Assembly (NCBI RefSeq): GCF_022376445.1
Contig: NW_025955404.1
Span: 1 to 30,512, forward strand
From: Fomitopsis serialis
Lineage: Eukaryota > Basidiomycota > Agaricomycetes > Polyporales > Fomitopsidaceae
Direction of reading: 5' to 3'
Length of the DNA: 30,512 bases
Below are positions 1-9,521 of the stretch, piece after piece (position 1 is the first letter of the stretch; the number at the start of each line of letters is the position of its first letter). Position numbers and translations under genes: made by a program. The notes under the pieces were generated by a model that saw only the letters and a program-made list of their open reading frames with translations, was not told the DNA's origin and made no database searches.

Positions 1-475
1 TTTGGGATCCGAGATCTCGAGGAACATGGTGCTCTGCGCCTGTAGCTTGACAATTGTCCCTTGGGTAGTTCTGCTCCGGTCACGCGGATCGCATCGCCCT
101 CATTCAATCTCAAGGTCTTCATCATCCACTGTGGAAGGTGCACACAACCCTCTTCCGCGATGAACTCCAATACACCGGCATGCGTAGAGGCAGCAGGGTT
201 CTCTGGGTTACGCAGCTTAAACATCCAAGGGGGCTCCAGGTCCATTTGAGTGATGCTCGCGAGTGCCGATTGAGGCATAATTACTGATGATATGTCAGGC
301 ATTGTGGGTGAAGGATGATAGCAGCATGAGAACACGCACTCTTGCCACCATAGCTGAGGTTCTCTCGCTCACGGCCCGGAAGCATGGCAACGCTGTATGC
401 TCTGAAGTATTCATCATAAGCACGCGCCGGAGGACGCCCCAGTCCATGCCCAAGAGGTCCAAGGCCTCTGCGCAA
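1..475 (-). CDS. UFD1: UFD1 ubiquitin-fusion degradation protein, partial (window edge), with a frame break
   Basis: UFD1 pairs with Npl4 as cofactor of the Cdc48/p97 ATPase and delivers ubiquitylated substrates to the proteasome. On the minus strand an upstream exon (from about 475 down to 340) reads AYDEYFRAYSVAMLPGRERE and then the GGK of the conserved GGKIIMPxSAL box. A 56-bp intron (284-339) follows. The next exon (283 to the window edge) continues with IIMPQSAL, then GVLEFIAEEG and LPQWMMKTLRL, all diagnostic of the UFD1 N-terminal double-psi barrel. After the ELPKG motif the frame breaks at 58-60, where a run that should read CCCC on the plus strand is CCC; downstream bases again encode the expected MFLEIS in the shifted frame. 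The true first exon and start codon lie upstream of 475 and I could not fix them. The gene is divergent from CCT4. Identity is very secure; the frame break is probably a sequence error because UFD1 is essential. Confidence 0.93.
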
Positions 476-821
476 GATCGCCGTGTCAGCCCATGCAATC
501 TAAAGCGGCAGATGAATGCAAGCCACAAACCCCGCGAGTTGGGCGAATAGGCCAGCCGGCCCTGTACCAAACGGATTCTAGGAGGAAACGTGAGCGAGAC
601 TGCTCGGCCATGTAGGTAGAGTTATCCTCGCACCATGTCCATGTGTTGTGGGGGAGCAGGTAGTGGACGAGAGTGAAGGAGCCGTTACGCGGCCAGGACG
701 CGGTCGAGCATGTCCCAATGAGCGACGTAATACTCGAGTCACGTGCATCTGCTAGGATCGCGATTCGCGTGTCGCGCTCATTTATTCAAGCCAGGTCCTC
801 CTCTCCTCCTACATCCTCGCC
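476..821. promoter_or_regulatory. Shared promoter region and unresolved 5' ends of UFD1 and CCT4
   Basis: The stretch between the recognisable UFD1 coding exon (minus) and the CCT4 ATG at 822 (plus) must hold the first UFD1 exon and both promoters. An E-box, CACGTG, lies at 740-745. No TATA element stands out. The region just before the CCT4 start is CT-rich (roughly 795-820), as is common before fungal transcription starts. Confidence 0.45.
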
Positions 822-2797
822 ATGGCCTCCGCAACAGCACCAGTACCTCAAGCAACGCGCTTGAACTCGAACACGGCCTTCAATGACAAGGTGAGTACGT
901 TGTGCGGGGTGCTCTGCCCGGCAGTTAAGTTGTATCTTCGTCAAGGGCAAACCCATGGAAGTGCGTTTGTCGAATATGGTCGCAGCAAAAGGTACGCCAT
1001 TACGCGTCCTCGAGACTCCGAATGTTGGCCTCATCATGCGCAATAGCTATCAGCGATGCGGTCAGAACATCGCTGGGTCCGAGGGGTATGGACAAGATGG
1101 TGCGCACGGGTGAACATCGCTTATTTGGCGACACACTGAAGCAGTATGCAGATCCAAACGCCGAAGGGAGAGCTCATCATCACCAACGACGGCGCCACCA
1201 TTCTGAAAAGTATCCAGGCTTTGCATCCCGCGGCAAAGATGGTATTGTACCCTAATGCTTGACCACGAAGCCGCGTCTGACCATGTATATAGCTCGTCGA
1301 CCTCTCGGCGGCACAGGATGTCGAGGCAGGAGACGGTACAACATCTGTTGTAGTCCTTGCCGGAAGCTTTCTCGGCGCTGCAGAGAAGATGCTGCAAAAG
1401 GGCATGCATCCGACGATCATTGCCGAGTCTTTTCTGAAAGCCTCTGCGAAGGCTGTGGAATATTTGACAGAAATATCAATGCCCATCGACCTCTCTGACA
1501 AATCGTCACTCCTTCGCGCGGCAACCACCTCCTTGAATTCCAAGGCGAGTCTTTCGTGCTTGAAGCTCGCCCAGTATACTCAGGGCCGTATTAGATTGTG
1601 TCTCAATACTCTTCCACTCTCGCGCCCATCGCTGTGCAAGCAGTGACGCGTCTGGTGACTCCGACATCGTCCAATGTTGACCTAAGAGATATCCGCGTTG
1701 TTAAGAAGGTTGGTGGCACGATTGAAGATACGGAGTTGGTCGATGGTGTCGTATTGAACCAAAACGTGGTCGTCGCCGCCGGAGGCCCAACACGGATAGA
1801 GAAGGCGAAGATTGGTATAATCCAATTCCAGCTCAGCGCACCAAAACCAGATGTAAGTCCGCACAGCATCTCATGCAACTGGCCTTCTGAACAAGTATGC
1901 TGCTAGATGGACAACACCGTCGTCATCAACGACTATCGGCAAATGGACAAAGTGATCAAGGAGGGCAGACAATACCTGCTCAATATTTGCAAGAAGATCA
2001 AGAAGGCCAACTGCAACGTTCTCCTCATCCAGAAGTCCATTCTCCGCGACGCCGTCGATGACACCTCGCTCACCTTCCTCAAGCGCCTCAACATCCTTGT
2101 CGTGAAAGACGTCGAGCGTGACGAGATTGAGTTCCTCTCCAAGAGCATCGGGTGCAAGCCCGTGTCGGACATCGAGGCGTTCACGGAGGACAAGCTCGGA
2201 TACGCGGACCTCGTCGAGGAGAAGCACCATGCCGGCGCGAAGGTCGTGCGCATCACGGGCGTCAAGAACCGTGGTCGCACGGTCAGCGTGCTCGCGATGG
2301 GCAGCAACAACCTCGTCCTGGAGGAGTGCGAGCGCAGTCTCCACGACGCGCTCTGCGTCGTCCGGTGCCTCGTCAAGAAGCGTGCGCTCATTGCAGGTGG
2401 TGGCGCACCGGAGATCCACGTCTCGCGACTGCTCTCGCAGTACGCACAGTCCCTGAAGGGCATGGAGGCGTACTGCTTCCAGGCGTATGCGGACGCGCTC
2501 GAGGTCATCCCCACGACGTTGGCCGAGAACGCTGGTCTCAACCCCATCGCCATTGTCACGGAGCTCCGCAACAGGCACGCCATGGGCGAGCGCAACGCAG
2601 GCATCAACGTCCGCAAGGTAATGTGTGCGCCTTGGCTGCGTCCTTCAGCTGACTAACTGTTAATGTAGGGCCTTATCTCTAACATCCTGGAGGAAGACGT
2701 CGTTCAGCCCCTGCTTGTCTCGACGAGCGCAGTGGAGCTCGCGACCGAAACCGTGTGCCTCTTGCTCAAGATAGACGACTACGTCCAGTCCCGATGA
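822..2797 (+). CDS. CCT4: T-complex protein 1 subunit delta (CCT4 chaperonin), complete
   Basis: CCT4 is one of eight subunits of the cytosolic TRiC/CCT chaperonin ring that folds actin, tubulin and WD-repeat proteins with ATP. Eight exons: 822-890, 946-991, 1047-1099, 1152-1241, 1293-1544, 1595-1852, 1907-2617 and 2669-2797; they sum to 1608 nt, giving 535 residues, normal for the family. The protein shows [14 protein letters not shown] (68-72), the nucleotide-binding GDGTT (99-103) and GGGAPE (420-425). It ends ...IDDYVQSR. All frames join cleanly, in contrast to several neighbours. The intron at 1545-1594 has a GC donor (AAG|GCGAGT) instead of GT. The start at 822 is the first ATG and gives a typical short polar N-terminus. 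The 3' exon and downstream flank are duplicated at about 5203-5650. Confidence 0.97.
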
Positions 2798-3195
2798 TCC
2801 GAAGTGTAGCAGGAAGTGTAATGCACATCTCATTGTAATACAGCAGTGTAATCAAACATCTCGATAGTAAACAGATTCGGGGAACCTTACATCTCAGGCT
2901 CGGACAAGAGGTATTTGATTCCAATGCGTAGCGGTACACCCTGACAACGCATATGCCGGAGAGAGATTTTGTCTTCGTTCGCTTTGGGGCGTACTCGGAC
3001 GGCGTGGTTTGCGTAGCCTGCTGAGACCACTACTTTCGTGGCACCTGCATTACGTCGGGCAGTTAATAGGTGTCACTCCAGGCATCCCTACAGCTGACGT
3101 ACCAAGGAAATGTTCTTGCTCATGGTGCAAACATCCAGCGCCAGCACCCAATTCCCTATCGCTCCCAGCTCCGATTGGAGGATGTCAGCATTTCC
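2660..3195. repeat. Copy 1 of duplicated CCT4/adaptin junction block
   Basis: This block holds the last CCT4 exon, the CCT4 3' flank and the adaptin 3' remnant. It aligns in direct orientation with about 5203-5690. Shared stretches include tcgttcagcc, gactacgtccag, tgacaacgcatatgcc, ggcatccctacag and gacgtacca, separated by substitutions and small indels. By eye identity is roughly three quarters. The divergence shows that the duplication is old. Confidence 0.8.
2887..3195 (-). pseudogene. Detached remnant of an adaptin 3' end (last two exons only)
   Basis: On the minus strand, a segment reading LQSELGAIGNW and so on ends at a donor near 3101. After an acceptor near 3050 comes a final exon with DKISLRHMRCQG and LRIGIKYLLSEPEM, stopping at 2887-2889. 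The same pattern (LWHMRCQD, LRTGIKGILSESEM, stop) forms the last exon of the full adaptin gene at 5415-5569, and the DNA alignment continues from the coding part into the CCT4 3' flank. No adaptin upstream exons are attached here; the RHS-like gene follows instead. I read it as a leftover copy of the 3' end of the convergent adaptin gene. It could in principle still be translated as a 3' exon of something else, but I see no start. Confidence 0.6.
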
Positions 3196-3247
3196 TAGTG
3201 GCTTTTGCCCAGCAAATTCGTCTGAACCTGCCGCTGTTTTACTCTGT

Positions 3248-4943
3248 TCAGAGAACGCAACCCCACACATACACAGGTACACTGGCACCGGCAGAGCCAA
3301 GTGTGAAGCCATCCAACTCCTCTGAAAATCGCTCCACGTACGTATCAGCCACTGTCTGGCGGTCTGCCACGACGACGAAGTGCCAAGTACGGCTCGTTCG
3401 AACGGCGACTTTGAGGCGCCTCCAGACCTCTTGAAGTCCTTCGACGGGGGTGGGGTGCTCCTCTGCGACTGTGGCTTGCACGGCGTAGATGTTGCCGTCG
3501 GTATCCCCGAGGACACCGTCGATTCCCGGGAAGTTGCTCACACACATGACCCAATAGAAGGAGTCGCGCACACGTATGGTCTTGATTCCGGCCGCCGTAC
3601 CGGGGAGGAGATGACTCGATGGTAGCATCTCCTTCTCGTCTTGGTCTCGAAAGATGCGGAGAGCTGGCGCACCTCTACTCAGGCGAGCATGCATATTGGT
3701 TTCGTGGACCCAGCCGCCGGGTGCCCTCGTGTAGGAGTGCGGACTGAAGGCACGGAAGAGCTGGAGGGATCTGTCATTCGACAATCTGCTGCGATACACT
3801 TCTAAGATGTCGCTGAGGTACTTCGTCGGGATGAGAGGGACGCTTTGCCAGAGGTCGCCGGCCTCACGGTGGGGACGAAGGAAGACGGGGTTGGAGTCTT
3901 CGCTATCTGCCTTCCGCCCCTTTCCCGACACCGCGTTGACAGACAACGGATCCGCGCATATATGCACTGCTGAAGCTCGCGCTAATACTTCGAGGGTTTT
4001 CTCATACATACAATCCTCCGTGATGCAGATGATGTTCCGAATCGACGGCCCCCACTTGCGCACGAGGCAAAGAGTAGAAGACGGGTCGAACTGGAGCTCT
4101 TTCCTGTGGGAAGGGGTTTTGTGAGTAGAGATCCGGCGCATGAGTACTGAGTCGGCCTACAAGATTGCTCCTATCTCCAGTACCTTGGGCAGAGCAGAGA
4201 TGACGAGACGGCCCATCTTTTGCTTTAGCCATTCCTTCCACCTCTCGGGTCTGGGCGATGTCGCCTGGATGACAAACTTTGCGCGGTTTCGAAAGGGCGC
4301 GCACGGCATGACTATGTCGGTGTTGCTGTCACTCAGGGCCCAACACTTCTGAGTCGGTTGTCATAGACATTGATGGCACGAGCCGTGGCGCCTTCCTCGT
4401 CGAAGATGTTGTAGAAGTGGGGACTAAGTTGGACTGCCGTTGGAAGTCTGCGCTCGAGACGATGCAAGAGAAGGTATAAGAGGAAGGTGGTCTTTCCTGC
4501 GAGGTTTCAAGCAGGAATCAGCATTCGACTTGATACAAAAATGACTGCTTAACGAACCGATCCCTGGCTGGCCTACCACCACGATAGCGCGTTTGTCCCG
4601 TAGATTGCCCTCCTCCATCATCTTGCGGAGCTGGACATACTCATCGCGGATGATGAGGACATCCTGGATGGCCGTGGTCGAGCCGAGAGCTTGCGCAACC
4701 TCCGTCATTTGTTCTATACAGACGTAACTGAGTTCCTCAGGTATGGCGAGGTCGGCGCCGTCGCCGTAGACATAATCCGCATCTTTGTCGACTGAGTCAG
4801 ACTCGTCGTTCTCATTGAGAGCGGCGCCCCCATTGATGGGTAGGGTGTGTCCGGTGGTTACAACATCGGTCTTGACGATCTTGTTTGAGTGCTGTGGCCA
4901 ACGGTCGGCCCCAAGTTTTGTCATAAAGATCTGATGCCTCACT
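3248..4943 (-). CDS. RHS-like / Crinkler-RHS-type P-loop NTPase with C-terminal nuclease-like domain
   Basis: Exons on the minus strand: 4943-4558, 4496-4161 and 4103-3248, with introns of 61 and 57 bp. The first usable ATG is at 4924; an acceptor (TTTTTCAG) at 4944-4950 suggests an unseen upstream exon. Counting from 4924 the product is about 519 residues once one missing base is allowed for. A Walker A motif GQPGIGKT (118-125) opens the NTPase part. The C-terminal half has SFYWVMCVSNFPGIDGV followed by DGNIYAVQATV, a D...QxT pattern resembling a PD-(D/E)XK nuclease core, and ends VWGCVL. I recall this as a large uncharacterised family in wood-decay basidiomycetes; similar NTPase-plus-nuclease pairs are known in RHS and Crinkler-RHS effectors. 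The frame breaks at 4347-4348, where one T appears to be missing. Function is not known; a role in genome conflict or as an effector is inference. Confidence 0.72.
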
Positions 4944-5202
4944 CTGAAAAATTGAGTCGACGCATTGAGTGGAAGTCATTGCGAGAGCGTTTGTACCTGC
5001 CGACTCGGTTGGAGCGGATGAGTGAGCCTGTGATCGAATGAATCAACGCAGTAGAGAACGACGACGACAAACGTCGGGGGACTCAGAGAGCTGCGCATGC
5101 ACTGGCAGGGACAGCTGAGAGCGTTTGGAGGGCTCTTAACAGCAGAGACACGCACTCCCTGCCGTTTCACTTGCACTCACCCAGAACCCGACTGCCATTG
5201 TA
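4944..5202. other. Gap upstream of the RHS-like gene; likely holds its first exon or promoter
   Basis: The acceptor at the left edge shows that transcription of the RHS-like gene begins in or beyond this stretch. I see no exon that I can defend. The right edge coincides with the start of the second duplicated block. Confidence 0.35.
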
Positions 5203-5304
5203 CTAGGGCACTTATTAGAGGAGGAGGATGTCGTTCAGCCTTTGCTGGTCTCTACGAGCGTAGTGGTCTTGCTTAAGATAGATGACTACGTCCAGTCTCG
5301 ATGA
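5203..5304 (+). pseudogene. Partial copy of the CCT4 last exon
   Basis: After a splice-acceptor-like ctag, the plus strand encodes [13 protein letters not shown], then [11 protein letters not shown] and a stop (TGA 5302-5304). This is the C-terminus of CCT4 with an in-frame gap where ELATET-like residues are missing. No other CCT4 exon is present, so the fragment cannot make a chaperonin subunit. It marks the left part of the second copy of the duplicated block. Confidence 0.88.
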
Positions 5305-5690
5305 TACGAAGGGTAGTACTAAAAAGTGTGCACATTCCATTGCTTTCAAGGACAGCAGTACAATCAAACGTCTCGATAGCATACACAACAGCATATTCAG
5401 CATATTCGGAAGCATTACATCTCCGACTCGGACAATATACCTTTGATTCCGGTGCGTAGCTGCGCATCTTGACAACGCATATGCCAGAGGGAGGTGTTGT
5501 CTTCGCTCGCTTTAATGCGGAGGAGCGCGCGGCTGGCCTGGCCTGCTTGGACCAGCACTTTCGTATCGCCTGGATGACGTCGGGTGATGAACAGGTGTCA
5601 CCCCAGGCATCCCTACAGTCGACGTACCAGGGAAAGGTTCCTGCTCAGCAGGCATAAACCTCACATTCCAATGTCCGCTTGCATTCTGTA
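5203..5690. repeat. Copy 2 of duplicated CCT4/adaptin junction block
   Basis: Direct, diverged copy of about 2660-3195. Here the adaptin side is intact and joins the full adaptin gene, while the CCT4 side is the broken fragment; in copy 1 the reverse holds. The two blocks enclose about 2 kb containing the RHS-like gene. Confidence 0.8.
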
Positions 5691-8600
5691 GCCGTTCGAC
5701 CACCGTCTCCGGGGATGCTTCGCACCAGCCTCTTGCATTCGAGTCCAACATGCCGTCCCACTCCTGCCGAAAGTCATCTTCCAAAACAACATTGAGATCA
5801 CGCATATGGCCCAGTACGTCCGAGATCGAAGCAACCGGTTCTGACATAAACGGCGAGTCGAGAGCAATGAGGTCCGCTCTCGTCGTCTACTTCAAAGTTC
5901 AGGACAACGCATCGGCGTGCAGCAAGGAAACCACGCACCAAATTATCTTCATCCATGACATTGACGACCGGTAATGAGGGAGTCTGCCTCGGCGACGCCT
6001 AGACACAACATTAGTATCATCACACAGCATCTACTAACAGAACGTACCACCGACAGCGTCTCCAGCTCATCCCCCGCAGCGAGCGCCAAGTCGCCTGGAC
6101 TCATCGTTCTTGCCAAGGGGTCTTGCCCCTCCACCGCGCGTCCCCGCTGGCCGACGAACCGCGAGCTCGCATCTGATCCGGCACTTAGCCTGCGCACGAA
6201 ATGGCGCTGCACAGGCCTCGGCGGGTCGTACGCGTCATAACGGAGCTTGGCGCCCTGGGATGAAGCGCGGGAGGATGGGCGATCGGGTGAGTGAGGGACG
6301 GGGCGCAGGGGCGGGGAACGGGGTGAGTATGACGGCGAGGAGGGAGCTTGTGCAGGTTTGTATGTTTCAAGGGCGGCGGCGAAGTCGGGGAGCTGTGACA
6401 GATGAGCATGTCTGCGCATACATTGGGGAAGGCGTACGCACCGATGGCGACCTCGCGTCCGCAAGGACCTCCTTCAGCGTACCTGGCCGAGACGACAGGT
6501 CGAGGAATTGATCACATCGCTACCAAGTGTCTATCAGTATCATGGAATGGAAGGGAACCACAGACGATTACGCACCCTCCGGATATACGCCCTACTCGTC
6601 TCCTTCAGCCTTCCCACCGCGTCCGCAATTTCAGACGGAACCTTCTCGCAATCCGCTGCCAGCCGGATCATACACAGCAGACAAGCGTCTTGGATAGAAA
6701 CTGTCCATGCCAAATGTTGAGATGCCAAATCATCAGTCTACATGGTGCGTTCTTCGAGACATGACGACAGAGCACGCACCATTATATGATCCGGCTCGAC
6801 CTCCCAGTCCGCGCAGGAGCGCGGTTGGCGAGAGAGGTGAGAGAGGAAGGTATTCCACAATCAGCGCAGTGAGAATGACCATCAGCGTTGGTCCGACCTC
6901 CGCCTCCACCTCCGGTACCCGCGCAAAGAGCGCGCCGACGCACCCGCTCTTGAACTCGGCGTTTGCTATACTCATACACAAATTGACCTCCGCTATCTCA
7001 AAGCTAGGTAACACTGAAGTTCACCATCTCGCATCTTAACCAGAGCGCCTTCCACTACCCCTTGTACGACAGGCCTCTTCTCGAGCGGCGCGGGCATCCC
7101 CGCCTCGCCTTCGGATGCCTCGCAGATGCGTATTACGTGTCCCGCGTACGCCTCCCCATCCACGCCCGACAGGACGTCCGCGAGTTCGAGCAGCCTGCGG
7201 ACCGTCTCGGAAGTGTCCGCAGACGACGGGGAGACAGCCGAAGACAGAAGACGCGTGCAATAAGCCTCGAGGATGGCGGCATCCACGCGGTGAAGGACAC
7301 GCATAGTCTGTGATGTGCGGAGAATCAGTGCCCGCACGTACGAGACACAGTAAGAAGCCGACTGACCTTCAGCCGGATAGTGTGGTCCTCCGCCTCGAGG
7401 AGTGCTACGACGCGTTCGACCTCCCATCCCTCCAATACCGCCGGCACGTCCGCGCGTGTGCCCGCCCAGAGTGCAGGGTCGAGCGCGCCGAGGCACGACA
7501 CGAATACATACACTTCATTCGGCGCCGGCGCCGGCGAGGCTATGAGCGGGCGGAGCGCGTCGATGAGCGTGGTCCGCGCGGGGAGGAGCACGGCGGTGGA
7601 TGCGTGGGAGATGGTGAGGTAGCTTGCATGGAGGGCCGCTAGGCGCGGTGGCGTGAGCGGGAGCTACGTCTATGTGAAACAGTTGGTGGGGCTTACCTCT
7701 TGCGGAGGGACCGTAGGCAACGCAAGATTTGATGACCTTGAGGATCGTGCGGACGTCATCTGCGGCTGGACTGGACCGCAGGATGACTATGTAGACATGG
7801 CATGATGAGGCGGAATGACGTACGCGACCAATTGGAGGCATCCTAGGATCTTGGGTAGTAGCACATTCTTCGTCGGCTCCGAACGTGCACGCCATGCGGA
7901 TGTGAGCAGTGCGGACAACGCCTGATGATACCTGTCTGAAGACAGCTGGCCCGCCTATATGCGGAATCAATATTGGGAGGGCACTAATTCGTGGGCTGCG
8001 GACTCACTTTGAATAAATCAACCCAAACGTTGAGCGCAGCGCTCCCTACCACCCAATCCGCATCCGTCATCCGTTTCTCGACCTTCTCGATAACATCACT
8101 CAAGATGCCCGTATCGTGCTTCGAGAGCTTATGAAACGCGAGCAGCGCGCGCCGGCGTACGTGCGGTCTGCGCGCAAATGATACGTACGCATCGTGTGAG
8201 TCGCGTCAGGGTGTTGCGGTAAGCTGATGAGGCGCGGACTCAGGTAGAGACTACCTACTGACGAGGTGAACGAGAGAAGGTCCGCGAGGCGTGTATGGAT
8301 GGCGGGAATCACGTCAGCCGTAGAGAACTGGATGAGCGTATCTAACGCCAGGCAGATACGGGGGAGCTCGGGGCTCTCGAGATCCTGTGGCAAATCAGCC
8401 CGGCGCCCCATATGTGGGTGACTGGGCGTGCAAGGTACGAACCTTCCGCAGAGTATTGACGAGCATGAGCTGGAGCTCATGGTCGGACGGCATAGCTTCC
8501 GCGCAGAATAAGTAGCCTACAGGAGTTGCAGTCTTGAACCTCCATTCAGTACGAGACGAGGCTCACCTATTCGCTTGTCCTGCACAGTGGGACCTGACTC

Positions 8601-8918
8601 TGCGAGATTGACCGCATGGTAGAGTGCAAATTCTAGGTCAACCACTCCCTCCGTAGCCACATTCATGGCGCAGTAGAGCAATATGATCAAACATTCCCTG
8701 CATTGCTTCTGTTCGCTTCATGAGCACAGTACCGCGACGACGCGAGAACTGGGACGCACTAGGGTAAGGGTGGAGCGCGAGAGCTGAGAGTGTATCAAGT
8801 CGACTTCCGCGAAGATGTATTGGTCCGCGAGTTGGGGAGTCTGTGCAGTCTCGATCTTTCTGACGAGGGCATAGTGGGATCTACTGATAGCTCCAGAGGA
8901 TACGAATGGCACGTCCAT
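5415..8918 (-). CDS. Large adaptin subunit, AP-4 epsilon-like (AP-1 gamma/AP-4 epsilon group), with four frame breaks
   Basis: Large adaptins form the trunk of clathrin-type adaptor complexes that sort cargo at the trans-Golgi network and endosomes. I place 14 exons: 8918-8760, 8708-8567, 8516-8443, 8384-8259, 8167-8008, 7954-7824, 7770-7697, 7663-7367, 7307-6780, 6688-6576, 6519-6442, 6392-6048, 5998-5628, 5569-5415. Adaptin_N signatures: HYALVRKIE, KRIGYLFCAEAM, DHELQLMLVNTLRKDL, LPRICLALDTL, VRRRALLAFHKLSKHD. A Ser/Pro-rich hinge (about 6200-6390) precedes a C-terminal appendage-like part. Epsilon is favoured over gamma from the DHELQLMLVNT/KDLES region, but a tree is needed. Frames do not join at 8167 (one extra base), between exons 7 and 8 (one extra), near 7014 (one missing, CAG|TG) and near 5880 (one extra). 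It may be decaying or badly sequenced. It converges on the CCT4 copy. Confidence 0.8.
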
Positions 8919-9521
8919 GACCGCACTTGAAGGGACCGAGCGTGATGGAGTTGTGTGTGGAAGGGCGGGCCAGACTGCCTGTCAAAACACAGCGGGTGGT
9001 GATGGTACTATCAGGTTCTCAATATGCGGGGAGACGATGGCGGGCGCGGAAGTGCGTTGACTGTGAAGGACGCGTTCAAGTTACGCGCGCCTCTTCGACG
9101 CGACGTGGTACTAAAGCGCCGCGCCAGTACCGCGTCGCAGCAGAGCTGTTATGTATCACTCCGCGATTGGTACAGCTACTGTCAAATATGCTGACTATTC
9201 TTCCCGTGTATCGAATCTTCACCGTGAAATGAGCTGAAATGAGGCTGCCGATTGCAACTAGTACTTTTGCTGGACGTCTACTAAATTATACTGAACTCCA
9301 ATATCCGGTGGTACATGCACCGTCTGAGACTGAGTCCGCTCTTTCTCATTATCGTGCCATCGGCTGCGCACAGCTCGCGTCTCATCCAACTCCGCACTGG
9401 TAGAAATTCCGGATACAAACTACTGTAAAAGAGAGTGCTAATTAAACATGCTTTGGACCCGACCGTACAACCAATATATGTATCGTCCCTACAAAAACCC
9501 TTCCAACATCGAACACAAAAT
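8919..9521. other. Intergenic: adaptin upstream region and PTR2 3' flank
   Basis: About 600 bp between the adaptin ATG (8918, minus) and the stop of the peptide transporter (9522, minus). It should contain the adaptin promoter and the transporter terminator. I see no gene here: a 101-codon plus-strand frame at 8927-9232 has no recognisable composition or motif. Confidence 0.5.

Noticed and set aside
1871..2578. 235-codon minus-strand frame over CCT4
   Set aside because: Antisense shadow of the large CCT4 exon.
2887..3195. Adaptin 3' remnant read as the last exons of the RHS-like gene
   Set aside because: The RHS-like protein already ends with its family-type C-terminus (VWGCVL) at 3248, and the remnant matches the adaptin's last exons.
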